This document shows positions 8,352 through 16,180 of a stretch of 64,000 bases of DNA, piece after piece. The translations under genes were made by a program, and so were the position numbers. The notes beneath the pieces are model-generated. The model had not been told where the DNA came from, did no database searches, and saw only the letters and a list, made by a program, of their open reading frames with translations. Every line of letters starts with the position of its first letter. Within the stretch, counting starts at the first letter, position 1. Source of the DNA: Gallaecimonas sp045291545 (lineage in GTDB: Bacteria; Pseudomonadota; Gammaproteobacteria; Enterobacterales; Gallaecimonadaceae); assembly GCF_045291545.1 (NCBI RefSeq), contig NZ_CP149514.1, positions 2,782,809 through 2,846,808 of the forward strand, read 5' to 3'.

Positions 8352-10034
8352 TTATCTGCACATATCATATCTATTTGCGCCCCGGGCGTCGACCGTCGGA
8401 CCTAAATTGCACATTTTGCGTCCAAAAAGGGAACTATAGATACGCGCGCGCCATGCTAGGGCTCGAACATCCATGTCGCCTCGGCCCTCGATATTCATAC
8501 ACGGATGCCTAATCGAATTGCAATCGAAGAGAAGCTTACTCAGCTTCTCCGCCGGCCATCGAAGAGAACCTTTCAATAGTGCTTTTAGTAACAAATCAAT
8601 AGTCTGCTTTTCCATTGTCCCATTTTTGAAGGCTATGACTTGTGTCGAGAGGTTTTTCTTGCCATCTGACAAGTCGATATCAACAAGGCATCTGACTCCT
8701 GCAACCGGGTGCTTGAAGCCGGCAAGCAGATAGCAGCGGGGGGTACCATCTACCATCATGTGGTAGCTGCAGCGCGGTACCTGGGGTAGGGGCTTCACTT
8801 CTAGTTCCAACAGCTCTATACCCGGCTCTTGGGCTATCTCCCGGATGATCTCCCGGAGCAGCACGAAGCGGTTGGGGTACTGGCCTTGGTCTTCCTGCTT
8901 TTCCAGCTGTTGGAACTCCCCTGGTGCTATGGTGCCGCCGGTGGCGTCGTCGGCAACGCCCAAGGTCTTGGTGTCCCCGCCGGGGGCAGTGTCATCGTCC
9001 ACCTTCTTGCCATGGCCGTTAGCTCGCTGGCCTTTGTACGCGATCCGCGTCGCCGGATAGCCGTCGAAGGCGATGCCTTCTATGGGCAGCTCAAGCAGCT
9101 GCCGCTCCTTGGCTTCGTCCGGGTCTTCCTCGGCGTCCACTTCGATATCCCCGCCGCCCGGTGCCGGGCGTATCCAGCCGCCGCCTTCGCCCCTGACAGG
9201 CTGCCGGAGGGAGGGATGGTGGAAGAAGATGGCGTCCCCGCTCGGGAACTTAAGCCCTTGCAGGGCCTTTATCTCCCATACCAGCAGATCCCTGCTGTCC
9301 CAATCCAAGGGCCCCTGAACCTCCATGGTGACGCCAGCGAGGCAGCTGGGCGGTATGAAGTTGAACTGCCACCTGGCGTACCTGGAACCGGCGGAGGTTT
9401 GCTCCTCGTTGAGGCTCCGCCAGATGGATTCGAAGGAACGCCGCACGTCAGGATCCAGCAGCAACCAGCTGAAATGGTCCCGGTATCCTTTGATCTTGAG
9501 CAGTTGGCTCGGCGCCCCGACCTTCGACGGCGTGCGGATGTGGGTCACGTCCCCTTCCTTGTACACCGAAAAGGCCATGTCCAGGCCGTTGGGATCGAAG
9601 GCGGCACGGACCAGGAAGGCTGCATGGAAGAAGAGTTTGCGCGCCAGCTCGAACTTGGGGAGCCAAACGGTCAAGCCGTCCGCCTCGAACACGAAGCAGC
9701 GCTGGCCGGCTACCTCCGGGTTGCGGGCCAACCTCCTGGCCAGGCGCGGGCATTCGCCCAGCGGCCTGTCCTGCCATTCTTCGACGGGCGGCAGCTCCAG
9801 CCGCTTCCTAAAGCCGTGGGACAGGTACGGGGCGTTGTCTTCGCCGACGAACTCCCGGCCGACGCCCAGGATGCAGGACATCTCCAAGTCGAACCAACGT
9901 TGCCTAAGCTCGCCGCCTTGGTCGAAGAGCGAACCCAGGCGCCACCTTGGAGTAGGCTCGTCCTTCTTGAAGAAGTTGCCTATGGCCAGCAGCCTGTCCC
10001 CTTTGGGGATCTTGCTGAAAAGGATCCGGCTCAA
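8352..10034 (-). CDS. tnsE: TnsE, Tn7-type target selector for conjugal and replicating DNA
   Basis: The 560-residue protein (Tn7 TnsE is 538) keeps the family landmarks FELARKLFFHAAFLVRA, RSFESIWRSLNEE, RYARWQFNFIPP, LVWEIKALQGLKFP and, near the end, SDGKKNLSTQVI and LRWPAEKLSKLLF. A low-complexity acidic linker occupies roughly residues 290-340. TnsE with TnsABC directs insertion into discontinuous replication intermediates, mainly on conjugative plasmids, through DNA structure and the sliding clamp. The start is TTG 10034, whose last bases form the tnsD stop (TTGA), so the genes are coupled. A long open frame on the opposite strand is a shadow of the high GC content. Confidence 0.9.
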   Translation of the reverse strand: MSRILFSKIPKGDRLLAIGNFFKKDEPTPRWRLGSLFDQGGELRQRWFDLEMSCILGVGREFVGEDNAPYLSHGFRKRLELPPVEEWQDRPLGECPRLARRLARNPEVAGQRCFVFEADGLTVWLPKFELARKLFFHAAFLVRAAFDPNGLDMAFSVYKEGDVTHIRTPSKVGAPSQLLKIKGYRDHFSWLLLDPDVRRSFESIWRSLNEEQTSAGSRYARWQFNFIPPSCLAGVTMEVQGPLDWDSRDLLVWEIKALQGLKFPSGDAIFFHHPSLRQPVRGEGGGWIRPAPGGGDIEVDAEEDPDEAKERQLLELPIEGIAFDGYPATRIAYKGQRANGHGKKVDDDTAPGGDTKTLGVADDATGGTIAPGEFQQLEKQEDQGQYPNRFVLLREIIREIAQEPGIELLELEVKPLPQVPRCSYHMMVDGTPRCYLLAGFKHPVAGVRCLVDIDLSDGKKNLSTQVIAFKNGTMEKQTIDLLLKALLKGSLRWPAEKLSKLLFDCNSIRHPCMNIEGRGDMDVRALAWRARIYSSLFGRKMCNLGPTVDARGANRYDMCR

Positions 10035-11527
10035 TCCAGCCCTCCTACCTGTTCGATAAAGGATTCCGCCAAGGGAGTAATCCTGGATTTGTCCAACCCA
10101 CAGCGCCTTGCCAACTGCCAGCGTTTGGAGCGCCCGCCGGCCCTGGCGTCTTCCAACAGCGCCCTAGTCAGGCGCCGGACTTGGTACTCGCCTACGGACT
10201 CGGCATAGCGGTCCAGAAAGGCACGACAGAGGGGCAGTTGGTCCAGGTGATGTTCCACCGAAACACTATGGGGAAGTTGGTGAAGGAACCAGCTGCGGCT
10301 CCGGCGCGGCAGGTCCAAGTCCTCGGCGGCGCCTTCTTCTATCCGCACCAGCCGGCGTACCAGCATCCTGTCCCGCCCGGACCAATCGACGTGGCTATGG
10401 TTGCCCTGCGGCCTGCGGCTGGCGTTGTTGGCCGCTGCCAACCAGTCCCTGTCGTGCCGGTAGAGCCAGGCGTAGCTCGCCTGTCCAATGCTTTCCCTGG
10501 CTGCCTTGGCTCCGCCATGGGCATCAAGTGCCGCCTTCCAGAGGGTGCGGTAACGTTGCCTCATTGCCGGCTCGGCCGGCAGTTGCCGCGCCGGCACCCT
10601 GGCCAGTTCGGCTTGGCAGCGGCAGGCCTCGTCGATGATGTCGCCGGCCCGTTGGCCCGGACGCAGACTGGTCCAGGCGACGAGGTGCTGCAGGCAGCCG
10701 AAGGCCTTGCGATGCTTCCTGAACAAGGCCAGCAGCCAAGGGGGCGGTTCGGCGGCCCATAGGCCGTTGGCAGCGAGCTGCTCCCTGGGATGACAGGCCA
10801 GGACCTGATCCCAAACGACCGGGGCCCTAACCTGCCGACCCCGACTGGCGCCGCATTCCGACGCTAGGCGCCGGTAGAAACTGGTCCATCGCCCGTAGCC
10901 GGGGGACTCCCTGCCTTGAAAAGCCAGGAGCTGGGACAAGCCGGCGGCAAGCCTGGTGGCCCCTTCGTCGGCGGTAACCACCTTGGCACCGCTCGGCAGG
11001 AGCCTAGGGGAGGCGGCATGGAACTCATGCCGCTGCGCCCGCCGGAAGGCAACGGGTGAATCCCAAAGCAGGCAGCGGTGCTCGGGGCAGGCGTCCACGC
11101 CCTGAACCTGCCAGCAGCGCCGCCAGTAGGGTTCGCCGTAGCTAGCCGCCATCTCCTCGAAGCAGAGCGGGCAGCAGCGCAACTTTTCCGGCCACTTGAC
11201 CAGAGCCGTCGACGCGCCCGCCAAACCGAGGGCGCCAGGCTGGTCCGGGGCCAGCATGGCCTGGTGCAGCTTGAGGCGGCGCTCTTTGGGGATGAATGGC
11301 GCGTAGAGGGGGAAGAGGGTGTGGTTGGCCACCAGCTCCCCAGCATCCAAGCCGGTGTTGCCTGCCAGGCTTTGCAGGTGGCTGGGCAGGTCGGTGACCG
11401 CGGCCACTCTGGTGTCGCCGAACAGCATGGCCAAAAGGCCTTTGTGGCTGCCCATACCCAAGTGCACCCTGCAGCGGGCTATGGCGCTGTAGAGCAGTTC
11501 GTCCGGGTAGAGCCTAGGGAAGTACAT
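10031..11527 (-). CDS. tnsD: TnsD (TniQ family), attTn7-binding target selector
   Basis: The start is ATG 11527, one base after the tnsC stop (TGAGATG), giving 498 residues against 508 for Tn7 TnsD. The N-terminus (FPRLYPDELLYSAIAR) and HTLFPLYAPFIPKERR match Tn7 TnsD closely. The zinc-finger ligands are CPLC (C119, C122) and CPEH (C147, H150). Later landmarks are FRKHRKAFGCLQH, SYAWLYRHDRDWL and the C-terminal YQVRRLTRALLED. TnsD binds the conserved end of glmS and recruits TnsC, explaining why the element sits at this site. All expected domains are present, so it should be functional. Confidence 0.94.
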   Translation of the reverse strand: MYFPRLYPDELLYSAIARCRVHLGMGSHKGLLAMLFGDTRVAAVTDLPSHLQSLAGNTGLDAGELVANHTLFPLYAPFIPKERRLKLHQAMLAPDQPGALGLAGASTALVKWPEKLRCCPLCFEEMAASYGEPYWRRCWQVQGVDACPEHRCLLWDSPVAFRRAQRHEFHAASPRLLPSGAKVVTADEGATRLAAGLSQLLAFQGRESPGYGRWTSFYRRLASECGASRGRQVRAPVVWDQVLACHPREQLAANGLWAAEPPPWLLALFRKHRKAFGCLQHLVAWTSLRPGQRAGDIIDEACRCQAELARVPARQLPAEPAMRQRYRTLWKAALDAHGGAKAARESIGQASYAWLYRHDRDWLAAANNASRRPQGNHSHVDWSGRDRMLVRRLVRIEEGAAEDLDLPRRSRSWFLHQLPHSVSVEHHLDQLPLCRAFLDRYAESVGEYQVRRLTRALLEDARAGGRSKRWQLARRCGLDKSRITPLAESFIEQVGGLD

Positions 11528-11528
11528 C

Positions 11529-13142
11529 TCAGCCCACCTTACCCAGCAGCGCCTGCAGGTCGAACACCAGGCCGGCTTTTTTGAAGCTGTCGTAGGCGCC
11601 GCCCTCGGGCCCGTCCGCATAGAGCCGCCGCAGGTCCCCTTGGGGTAGCCGGCCCCACTCGGTCCGTTTCACTTTGGAGATGATCGGCGCCTTGGGCTTG
11701 TCCTGGGCAAGATAAGCCGTCGCCTTGTGGACCAGGGTCGCCAGGGGAAGGCTAGGGTGGTCAGCCACCAGTTCGTCGGCCATGGGCACAGCGATGTCCT
11801 TCGGTATCTCCATTTCCTCGAGCAAAGCAGCCAGCCTTTTGGCCTTGTCGTCGGCCGGGGGCGATGGCGGTTTGGGTGGAGCAACCCTGTCCAGCGACCG
11901 GTTGAGGGAGATCAGCCGGCCTTCGATCTCGGGCATCAGCAGGTCGTCGTACTTGGCGATAAGCTCGGGCCTGCCGCTCTTCAAGGCGGCCAGCATGGGG
12001 TGGACAGGTTTGAACTCGTCTTCGAAGACCTTGCGCAGCAACGGCGGCTTGATGCGCTCGACGCCCGTCACTATGGCGCGGATCTGCGCCAGGGCGAAGA
12101 GCTTGACCACGATGTCCATGACCCCCTGGGTCAGCTCGTACATGGTCGCTTCCAACTCCTCGTCCAGGGGCGCTGCCTCCCTCAGCCATTGGTACTTCCA
12201 GAGCCGTTTCAGGAGCCTCGTCCAGTGTTCGTCCCTGGGCAGCCTGTCCCAGCGGATGCTGCCCAGCCCGGAGATCCGCCGCGCCGCCCTGAAGGTGCGC
12301 TGGAAGAACTTGCTGGCCCTGTGGGTACCCACCTGGATGATGGGCACCCCTATGGTGTTGACCAGGGACACGAAGAAATTGTGCATCTTCTCGGCGCCGC
12401 CCGACCTGGCCTCGTTGAGGTTCTGGACCTCGTCGATGATGAGGACCCCGAGGGCGTGGAGGTTGGCCACCTGGCACATGCTGGCCAAGAGGCGCTTCGT
12501 CCCCAGCTTCTTGCGGCCGTGGCTGCGGCTGTAACGGGTGCCGAGTACCTTGTCCACCTGGTTGAAAAAGCTCAGGCACAGCTCGTCCAAGTCGCCGTCG
12601 ATGGGGCAATCGACCTTCAGGTAGGTCAGTTGGGTGATGTTGTATTCGGGGTGGTGGAGGGCCTGGGGGTACATGCCCAGAATCCGCTCCAAGGTGCGGG
12701 TCTTGCCACAGCCCGAGCAACCGAACAACGACAAGCTGCTGGCCGAGGAGGAAACGCTTTGGTAGACGGCCGCATCCAGGTCCTCTTCCTCCACCCGGCG
12801 GTAGCCGTTCTGGAGGTGCGAATACCAAGCGCCGTTGGCCGGGTTCCGGCCTATGTAGCCCTGGCGGATCATCAGGCTGATTTTGCCTTCCAACTCCAGG
12901 TGATGGGTCAACGGCTGGAAGAAGCCGTGGAGCAACCGGGCTATGGCGTGGGCCCTGACCCGGCCGTCCAGCAAGGCCTCTTGGGGATCGAAGGCGGGCA
13001 AGGCCTGGAGCTGGGCGACCACCTCCTGGAAACCGGGTATGGGCGGCAGGGCGCTGATGAGGGGGTTGCCGTCGTACTCGGGCAGCTGCTGTTCCTGATA
13101 GCTGGCCAGGGGGATGGCGCCTTGGCGGATTTCGTCAGTCAT
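11529..13142 (-). CDS. tnsC: TnsC, AAA+ transposition regulator
   Basis: The 537-residue protein (Tn7 TnsC is 555) is the ATP-dependent matchmaker between target selectors TnsD/TnsE and the TnsAB transposase. Walker A is GCSGCGKT (141-148) and Walker B is LIIDEVQ (D237, E238). The N-terminal HLELEGKISLMIRQGYIGRNP and a sensor-like GTHRASKFFQ follow the family pattern. TnsC-type ATPases also carry target immunity. The ATG overlaps the end of tnsB by eight bases, so expression is coupled. The C-terminal third is proline- and lysine-rich and fits the TnsAB-interacting tail. Confidence 0.94.
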   Translation of the reverse strand: MTDEIRQGAIPLASYQEQQLPEYDGNPLISALPPIPGFQEVVAQLQALPAFDPQEALLDGRVRAHAIARLLHGFFQPLTHHLELEGKISLMIRQGYIGRNPANGAWYSHLQNGYRRVEEEDLDAAVYQSVSSSASSLSLFGCSGCGKTRTLERILGMYPQALHHPEYNITQLTYLKVDCPIDGDLDELCLSFFNQVDKVLGTRYSRSHGRKKLGTKRLLASMCQVANLHALGVLIIDEVQNLNEARSGGAEKMHNFFVSLVNTIGVPIIQVGTHRASKFFQRTFRAARRISGLGSIRWDRLPRDEHWTRLLKRLWKYQWLREAAPLDEELEATMYELTQGVMDIVVKLFALAQIRAIVTGVERIKPPLLRKVFEDEFKPVHPMLAALKSGRPELIAKYDDLLMPEIEGRLISLNRSLDRVAPPKPPSPPADDKAKRLAALLEEMEIPKDIAVPMADELVADHPSLPLATLVHKATAYLAQDKPKAPIISKVKRTEWGRLPQGDLRRLYADGPEGGAYDSFKKAGLVFDLQALLGKVG

Positions 13143-15222
13143 CGTCGCCCTCCCCGAAGATAAGGTCGCTCATGTCCGGATAGGCGTAGTCGTCCGGCTT
13201 GCCGCCTTTGAGCGGAACCACGTCGGCCGGTTTGCTTTGCAGCACCTTAGCCGGCTTGAAGGCCGCCTGGCGGCGCTCGTGGCGTTTTTCCTGCTGCTTG
13301 TTTTCCCGGATCTGGGTGCCGAGATCCTTCTTGGTGAGGCCTGCCTTGGCAGGGCTGGCTTTTTCAGCCTGAGAGGCGATGGACTCTATCTTCTCCAGCA
13401 GCTTGCCCTTTTCCTTCATCCCTTCCATGGCGGCGTTTGCATCGCTGCGGCGTTCGGCTTTGGACAGCAGCCAGACATCCCAGAAGGCCATCCCCCTGAA
13501 ACGCCGACTACGGTCCGCTAAGTCACACACCCAATATTCCTTGAGGTTGTTGGATGGACGGATGTAGATGTGGTCGGCGCTGCGCGGGTCGTAGGCCACT
13601 GTCACCCTTGCCGGCCTGTGGCCCTGGCCCCGATGGAACCAGCCCGCCTTGAGCGCTTCCTGGCAGGTGTAGAAGCAGCCGAACAACCTGACGCCCAGTT
13701 CCGATACCGTGGCTTGCTCATGGGGCAATAGGTTGATACTGACCAGATCCTGTGGGGCCGTACGCAAGCGGCCGGTGAGGTTGGCCAGCCCCCAGTTCCA
13801 CAGGGTGATCGGGATGGCCGGCAAATCGCCCGGCATGTCGGCAGGCCTGTCGTATTTAGCTAGGGTCTGGAAATTGTTGTGCCAGAGGACACCGGCGATG
13901 ATGGTCTTGGTGAACTCGGCCAGGGTCAGGCTGGCATCCAACCTGTAGTCGCGGCCGCCGCGTTTGCGGCTGGTGGTGCCTTCCACCATGCCGCTGACAT
14001 AGGGCTTGAAGCGTTCCTGCACCGTCCGGAAATGGCGTTCTACTATTCCCTTGGCGTCCCCACGCCGGGCAGGCGCGTTCTCGATACGGACCCCGAAGGC
14101 CTGGGAGAAGGCTTCGACCTTGGTGCCGTTCAGTTCGCCTTTGTCGGCCAGCACCACGTCGGGCAGCCCCTTGACCGGCCAGTCGCCGGCATCGATATCC
14201 ACGCCGTACTGGCGGCAGTACTCCACTTTGTCCGAGATGGTGTTGGCAAGGGCCACCATGGCGCTGGCCCAGGAAGGCCCCTCGAATCCGACGTACATGC
14301 CGGCCACCATCCGGCTGAAAACGTCGATCACCAAATAGATGACAGGCCGCCCCACTATGAGGCTGCGGTCGTGCTCGGACACCAGGTAGATGTCAGCAAT
14401 GGTGGCGTCGATCTGGTAGCGATAGCCCGGCCCCAGCGCCTCTGTTGTCGATGTACCCCTGATGGGGCGGATGTCCTTGGCGAAATCCATCGCAGTGGTC
14501 CTGCTCGCCAAGGTTTCCGTGAAGTGGTATTCGCGCTTGTAGAAGTACCTGAACTGTTCCAGGGTCGGGAGTTCCTTGGCGGGCAGCTCCGGCCTGGCGA
14601 CGCCGAGCAGGTTGAGCCCTGCTGAGTAGGCGTCAGGTATGGACGGGTGCTTTTCCTTGAGAAGCCGCTCTTCGATGACCCGCCTGAAGATCCTCTCCAC
14701 GTCTGGTGTTACGTTGCTCCCCCGGCCATCCCTGACGACCCTAGGCCTGCCCAGCTTGGCTTGGTCCGGTTTGCGCTTCTTGCCCTTGCCGCCGGAATTG
14801 GCGTAGTCCGGCAACAACGCATTCCTGCACATGCCCCTTTGCCAGTAGCGCCGCAACAACCGATACACCGTCTGTTTGGTGACGCCGTGGCGCTCCATGA
14901 CGCCTTTGACGATAACCCCCCTGGACCGGCGTTCGAAGAGACCAATGTCTTGTGCCACGTCGGCGAGCATTTCCCATGCCGCGTCGCGTTTCTGTTGGTC
15001 GACGGAGCCTTCCCCGACTTCGCGCAAGGTGGCGTCCAGGAAGGGCTCGTCGATACGCTCAAGCGCCCCATCCAGCAGCAACTTTTCCAGCTCTGCGACC
15101 GGCACCGTTTCCGGGAGGGCGGTAGTCGAATCGATGTCGATCCATACGACCTGCTCGACATCGCACCACAAAAGGCGCCGGCGCACGCTCCCCATTTGGA
15201 GGACCTGGTTAACGGGGAACAC
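13135..15222 (-). CDS. tnsB: TnsB, DDE transposase subunit
   Basis: I choose GTG 15222, which overlaps the tnsA end by 14 bases and gives 695 residues (Tn7 TnsB is 702). A longer frame upstream lies entirely inside tnsA and has no TnsB similarity. The catalytic triad falls at nearly the Tn7 positions: D272 in YQIDATIAD, D360 in VVLADKGEL, E395 in GDAKGIVERHF. The N-terminal DNA-binding part contains TKQTVYRLLRRYWQRG. The C-terminus is a lysine-rich tail. TnsB binds the repeats at both element ends and cuts the 3' ends. With TnsA this gives cut-and-paste movement. Confidence 0.95.
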   Translation of the reverse strand: MFPVNQVLQMGSVRRRLLWCDVEQVVWIDIDSTTALPETVPVAELEKLLLDGALERIDEPFLDATLREVGEGSVDQQKRDAAWEMLADVAQDIGLFERRSRGVIVKGVMERHGVTKQTVYRLLRRYWQRGMCRNALLPDYANSGGKGKKRKPDQAKLGRPRVVRDGRGSNVTPDVERIFRRVIEERLLKEKHPSIPDAYSAGLNLLGVARPELPAKELPTLEQFRYFYKREYHFTETLASRTTAMDFAKDIRPIRGTSTTEALGPGYRYQIDATIADIYLVSEHDRSLIVGRPVIYLVIDVFSRMVAGMYVGFEGPSWASAMVALANTISDKVEYCRQYGVDIDAGDWPVKGLPDVVLADKGELNGTKVEAFSQAFGVRIENAPARRGDAKGIVERHFRTVQERFKPYVSGMVEGTTSRKRGGRDYRLDASLTLAEFTKTIIAGVLWHNNFQTLAKYDRPADMPGDLPAIPITLWNWGLANLTGRLRTAPQDLVSINLLPHEQATVSELGVRLFGCFYTCQEALKAGWFHRGQGHRPARVTVAYDPRSADHIYIRPSNNLKEYWVCDLADRSRRFRGMAFWDVWLLSKAERRSDANAAMEGMKEKGKLLEKIESIASQAEKASPAKAGLTKKDLGTQIRENKQQEKRHERRQAAFKPAKVLQSKPADVVPLKGGKPDDYAYPDMSDLIFGEGDDD

Positions 15223-16036
15223 GGTGCAGCTCCTGCAGTGCGTGGTGTGGATTAGCGGCCAGGTCCTCCGGTTTGAGTTCCCGGTAGGGCCTGTTGATAT
15301 CGAAAAGGAAGTGGTGCCTCGCCAGCAACTGGCGGAGCCAATACAAGGCCTGGCCGGGTTCCGTTCCATAGGCCATATCCAGATCCTGCGCGATGGCAGT
15401 CAGTTTCTTGCCGGGGTGGCGCCGGAACCCATCCAGGTACAGCCCTTGATAACGGTCCAGCTCGTCCAGGGGAATGTCTTCCTCAACTTGTGCCGGGTAG
15501 AGCCACTGGATGTTGGCGAGTGCCACTTTGGACACTTCCCTTTCCGTGACGAGGGCCCAAGGGATCCCCTTATCGCTCCAATACCGCCTCTCGATCTCCA
15601 ATCTTTCGATGACTTCAGGTTGCTCGAGGTCGGCACTGTACTTGGCTTGGATGGCCAGGGCCGGCCGGCCCGGGTCGTCGAAGTCCACCAGGAAGTCGCT
15701 GGTCAGAACTTGGGGGAAACCTTGGTATTTGGCGTGGGGAAGGCCGTGCTCTTGTGCAAGCCGGACTGTGTCTTCGACCCGCATCGGAAATTGTTCCCGG
15801 ATGTCGGTGACCTGAGGAGACCAGTCCAGGGTAAGGAATACGGCGAGTTCAAGATCGGATAGGAGGTGGTGCAGGCGTCGGGTTTTACTGCCGGGCAGGC
15901 GGTGGGAACGTCCCAAGGAAGAAACGTCCCTGGTGTAGATGAACGGCTTGTAGTCCGCCCCATGGCCTTGGCCACGGCCTTCCTTAACCCTTCTGTCGAT
16001 TTGCGCCTGGGTCAGTCCCTTGAATGTTCCAGCCAT
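15209..16036 (-). CDS. tnsA: TnsA, restriction-endonuclease-like transposase subunit
   Basis: From ATG 16036 the product has 275 residues (Tn7 TnsA is 273). An in-frame GTG six codons upstream is possible but does not match the family start. The nuclease residues fall at the Tn7 positions: E63 in LSDLELAVFL, D114 in LTSDFLVDF and K132 in IQAKYSA. The N-terminal VKEGRGQGHGADYKPF and HHLLSDLELAVF are nearly identical to Tn7. TnsA cuts the 5' ends so that the element leaves the donor completely. It is the gene nearest the right end, as in Tn7. Confidence 0.95.
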   Translation of the reverse strand: MAGTFKGLTQAQIDRRVKEGRGQGHGADYKPFIYTRDVSSLGRSHRLPGSKTRRLHHLLSDLELAVFLTLDWSPQVTDIREQFPMRVEDTVRLAQEHGLPHAKYQGFPQVLTSDFLVDFDDPGRPALAIQAKYSADLEQPEVIERLEIERRYWSDKGIPWALVTEREVSKVALANIQWLYPAQVEEDIPLDELDRYQGLYLDGFRRHPGKKLTAIAQDLDMAYGTEPGQALYWLRQLLARHHFLFDINRPYRELKPEDLAANPHHALQELHRVPR

Positions 16037-16089
16037 GCAAAAAGCCAACGTCACTTGTCGATAACATCAACATAGCGGACGTTGGCTTT

Positions 16090-16155
16090 GGATGAAACTT
16101 TATTCTCAAGGATGAGACTTTATTTTCAGGGATGAAACTCTATTTTCATCCCACA
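16090..16155. repeat. Tn7-like right end with three abutting TnsB-type sites
   Basis: Three tandem copies of GATGARACTYTATTYTCA lie at 16091-16108, 16111-16128 and 16131-16148, about 20 bp apart. The last runs into the terminal ATCCCACA. The compact head-to-tail arrangement contrasts with the spaced left-end sites, as in Tn7. Confidence 0.88.
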
Positions 16156-16180
16156 TGAGAATATTATTGCGCAATCTGAC
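16156..16180. other. attTn7 flank with target duplication
   Basis: The 25 bp between the transposon right end and the glmS stop begin with TGAGA (16156-16160), the copy of the duplication at 4080-4084. The TnsD-binding part of attTn7 is expected in the last codons of glmS just to the right. Confidence 0.85.

Larger units (their letters stand above)
4085..16155. mobile_element. Tn7-like transposon inserted at attTn7 downstream of glmS
   Basis: Both boundaries can be read to the base. The left end begins TGTGGGATGAAAATA at 4085 and the right end finishes with the inverted TATTTTCATCCCACA at 16155. The 5-bp sequence TGAGA lies directly outside each end (4080-4084 and 16156-16160), matching the 5-bp duplication made by Tn7. 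The right end lies 25 bp beyond the glmS stop codon, which is the canonical attTn7 position and orientation. The element is 12,071 bp, carries tnsABCDE reading inward from the right end, and has four cargo genes between tnsE and the left end, all on the minus strand. tns genes are strongly GC-rich and cargo genes AT-rich, so the two parts have different origins. Confidence 0.97.

Noticed and set aside
8829..10208. Plus-strand open frame of 459 codons opposite tnsE
   Set aside because: It is a shadow of GC-rich tnsE. The minus strand matches Tn7 TnsE throughout, and the plus translation is low-complexity with no family likeness.
11727..13163. Plus-strand open frame of 478 codons opposite tnsC
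   Set aside because: It is antisense to TnsC with its intact Walker motifs, and its own translation is full of Q, G and P with no domain.
15223..15369. Longer N-terminus for TnsB
   Set aside because: These 49 codons lie inside tnsA in another frame and have no TnsB similarity. GTG 15222 aligns with the Tn7 start.
14876..15862. Plus-strand open frames opposite tnsB and tnsA
   Set aside because: They are composition artefacts. TnsA and TnsB catalytic residues are all on the minus strand.
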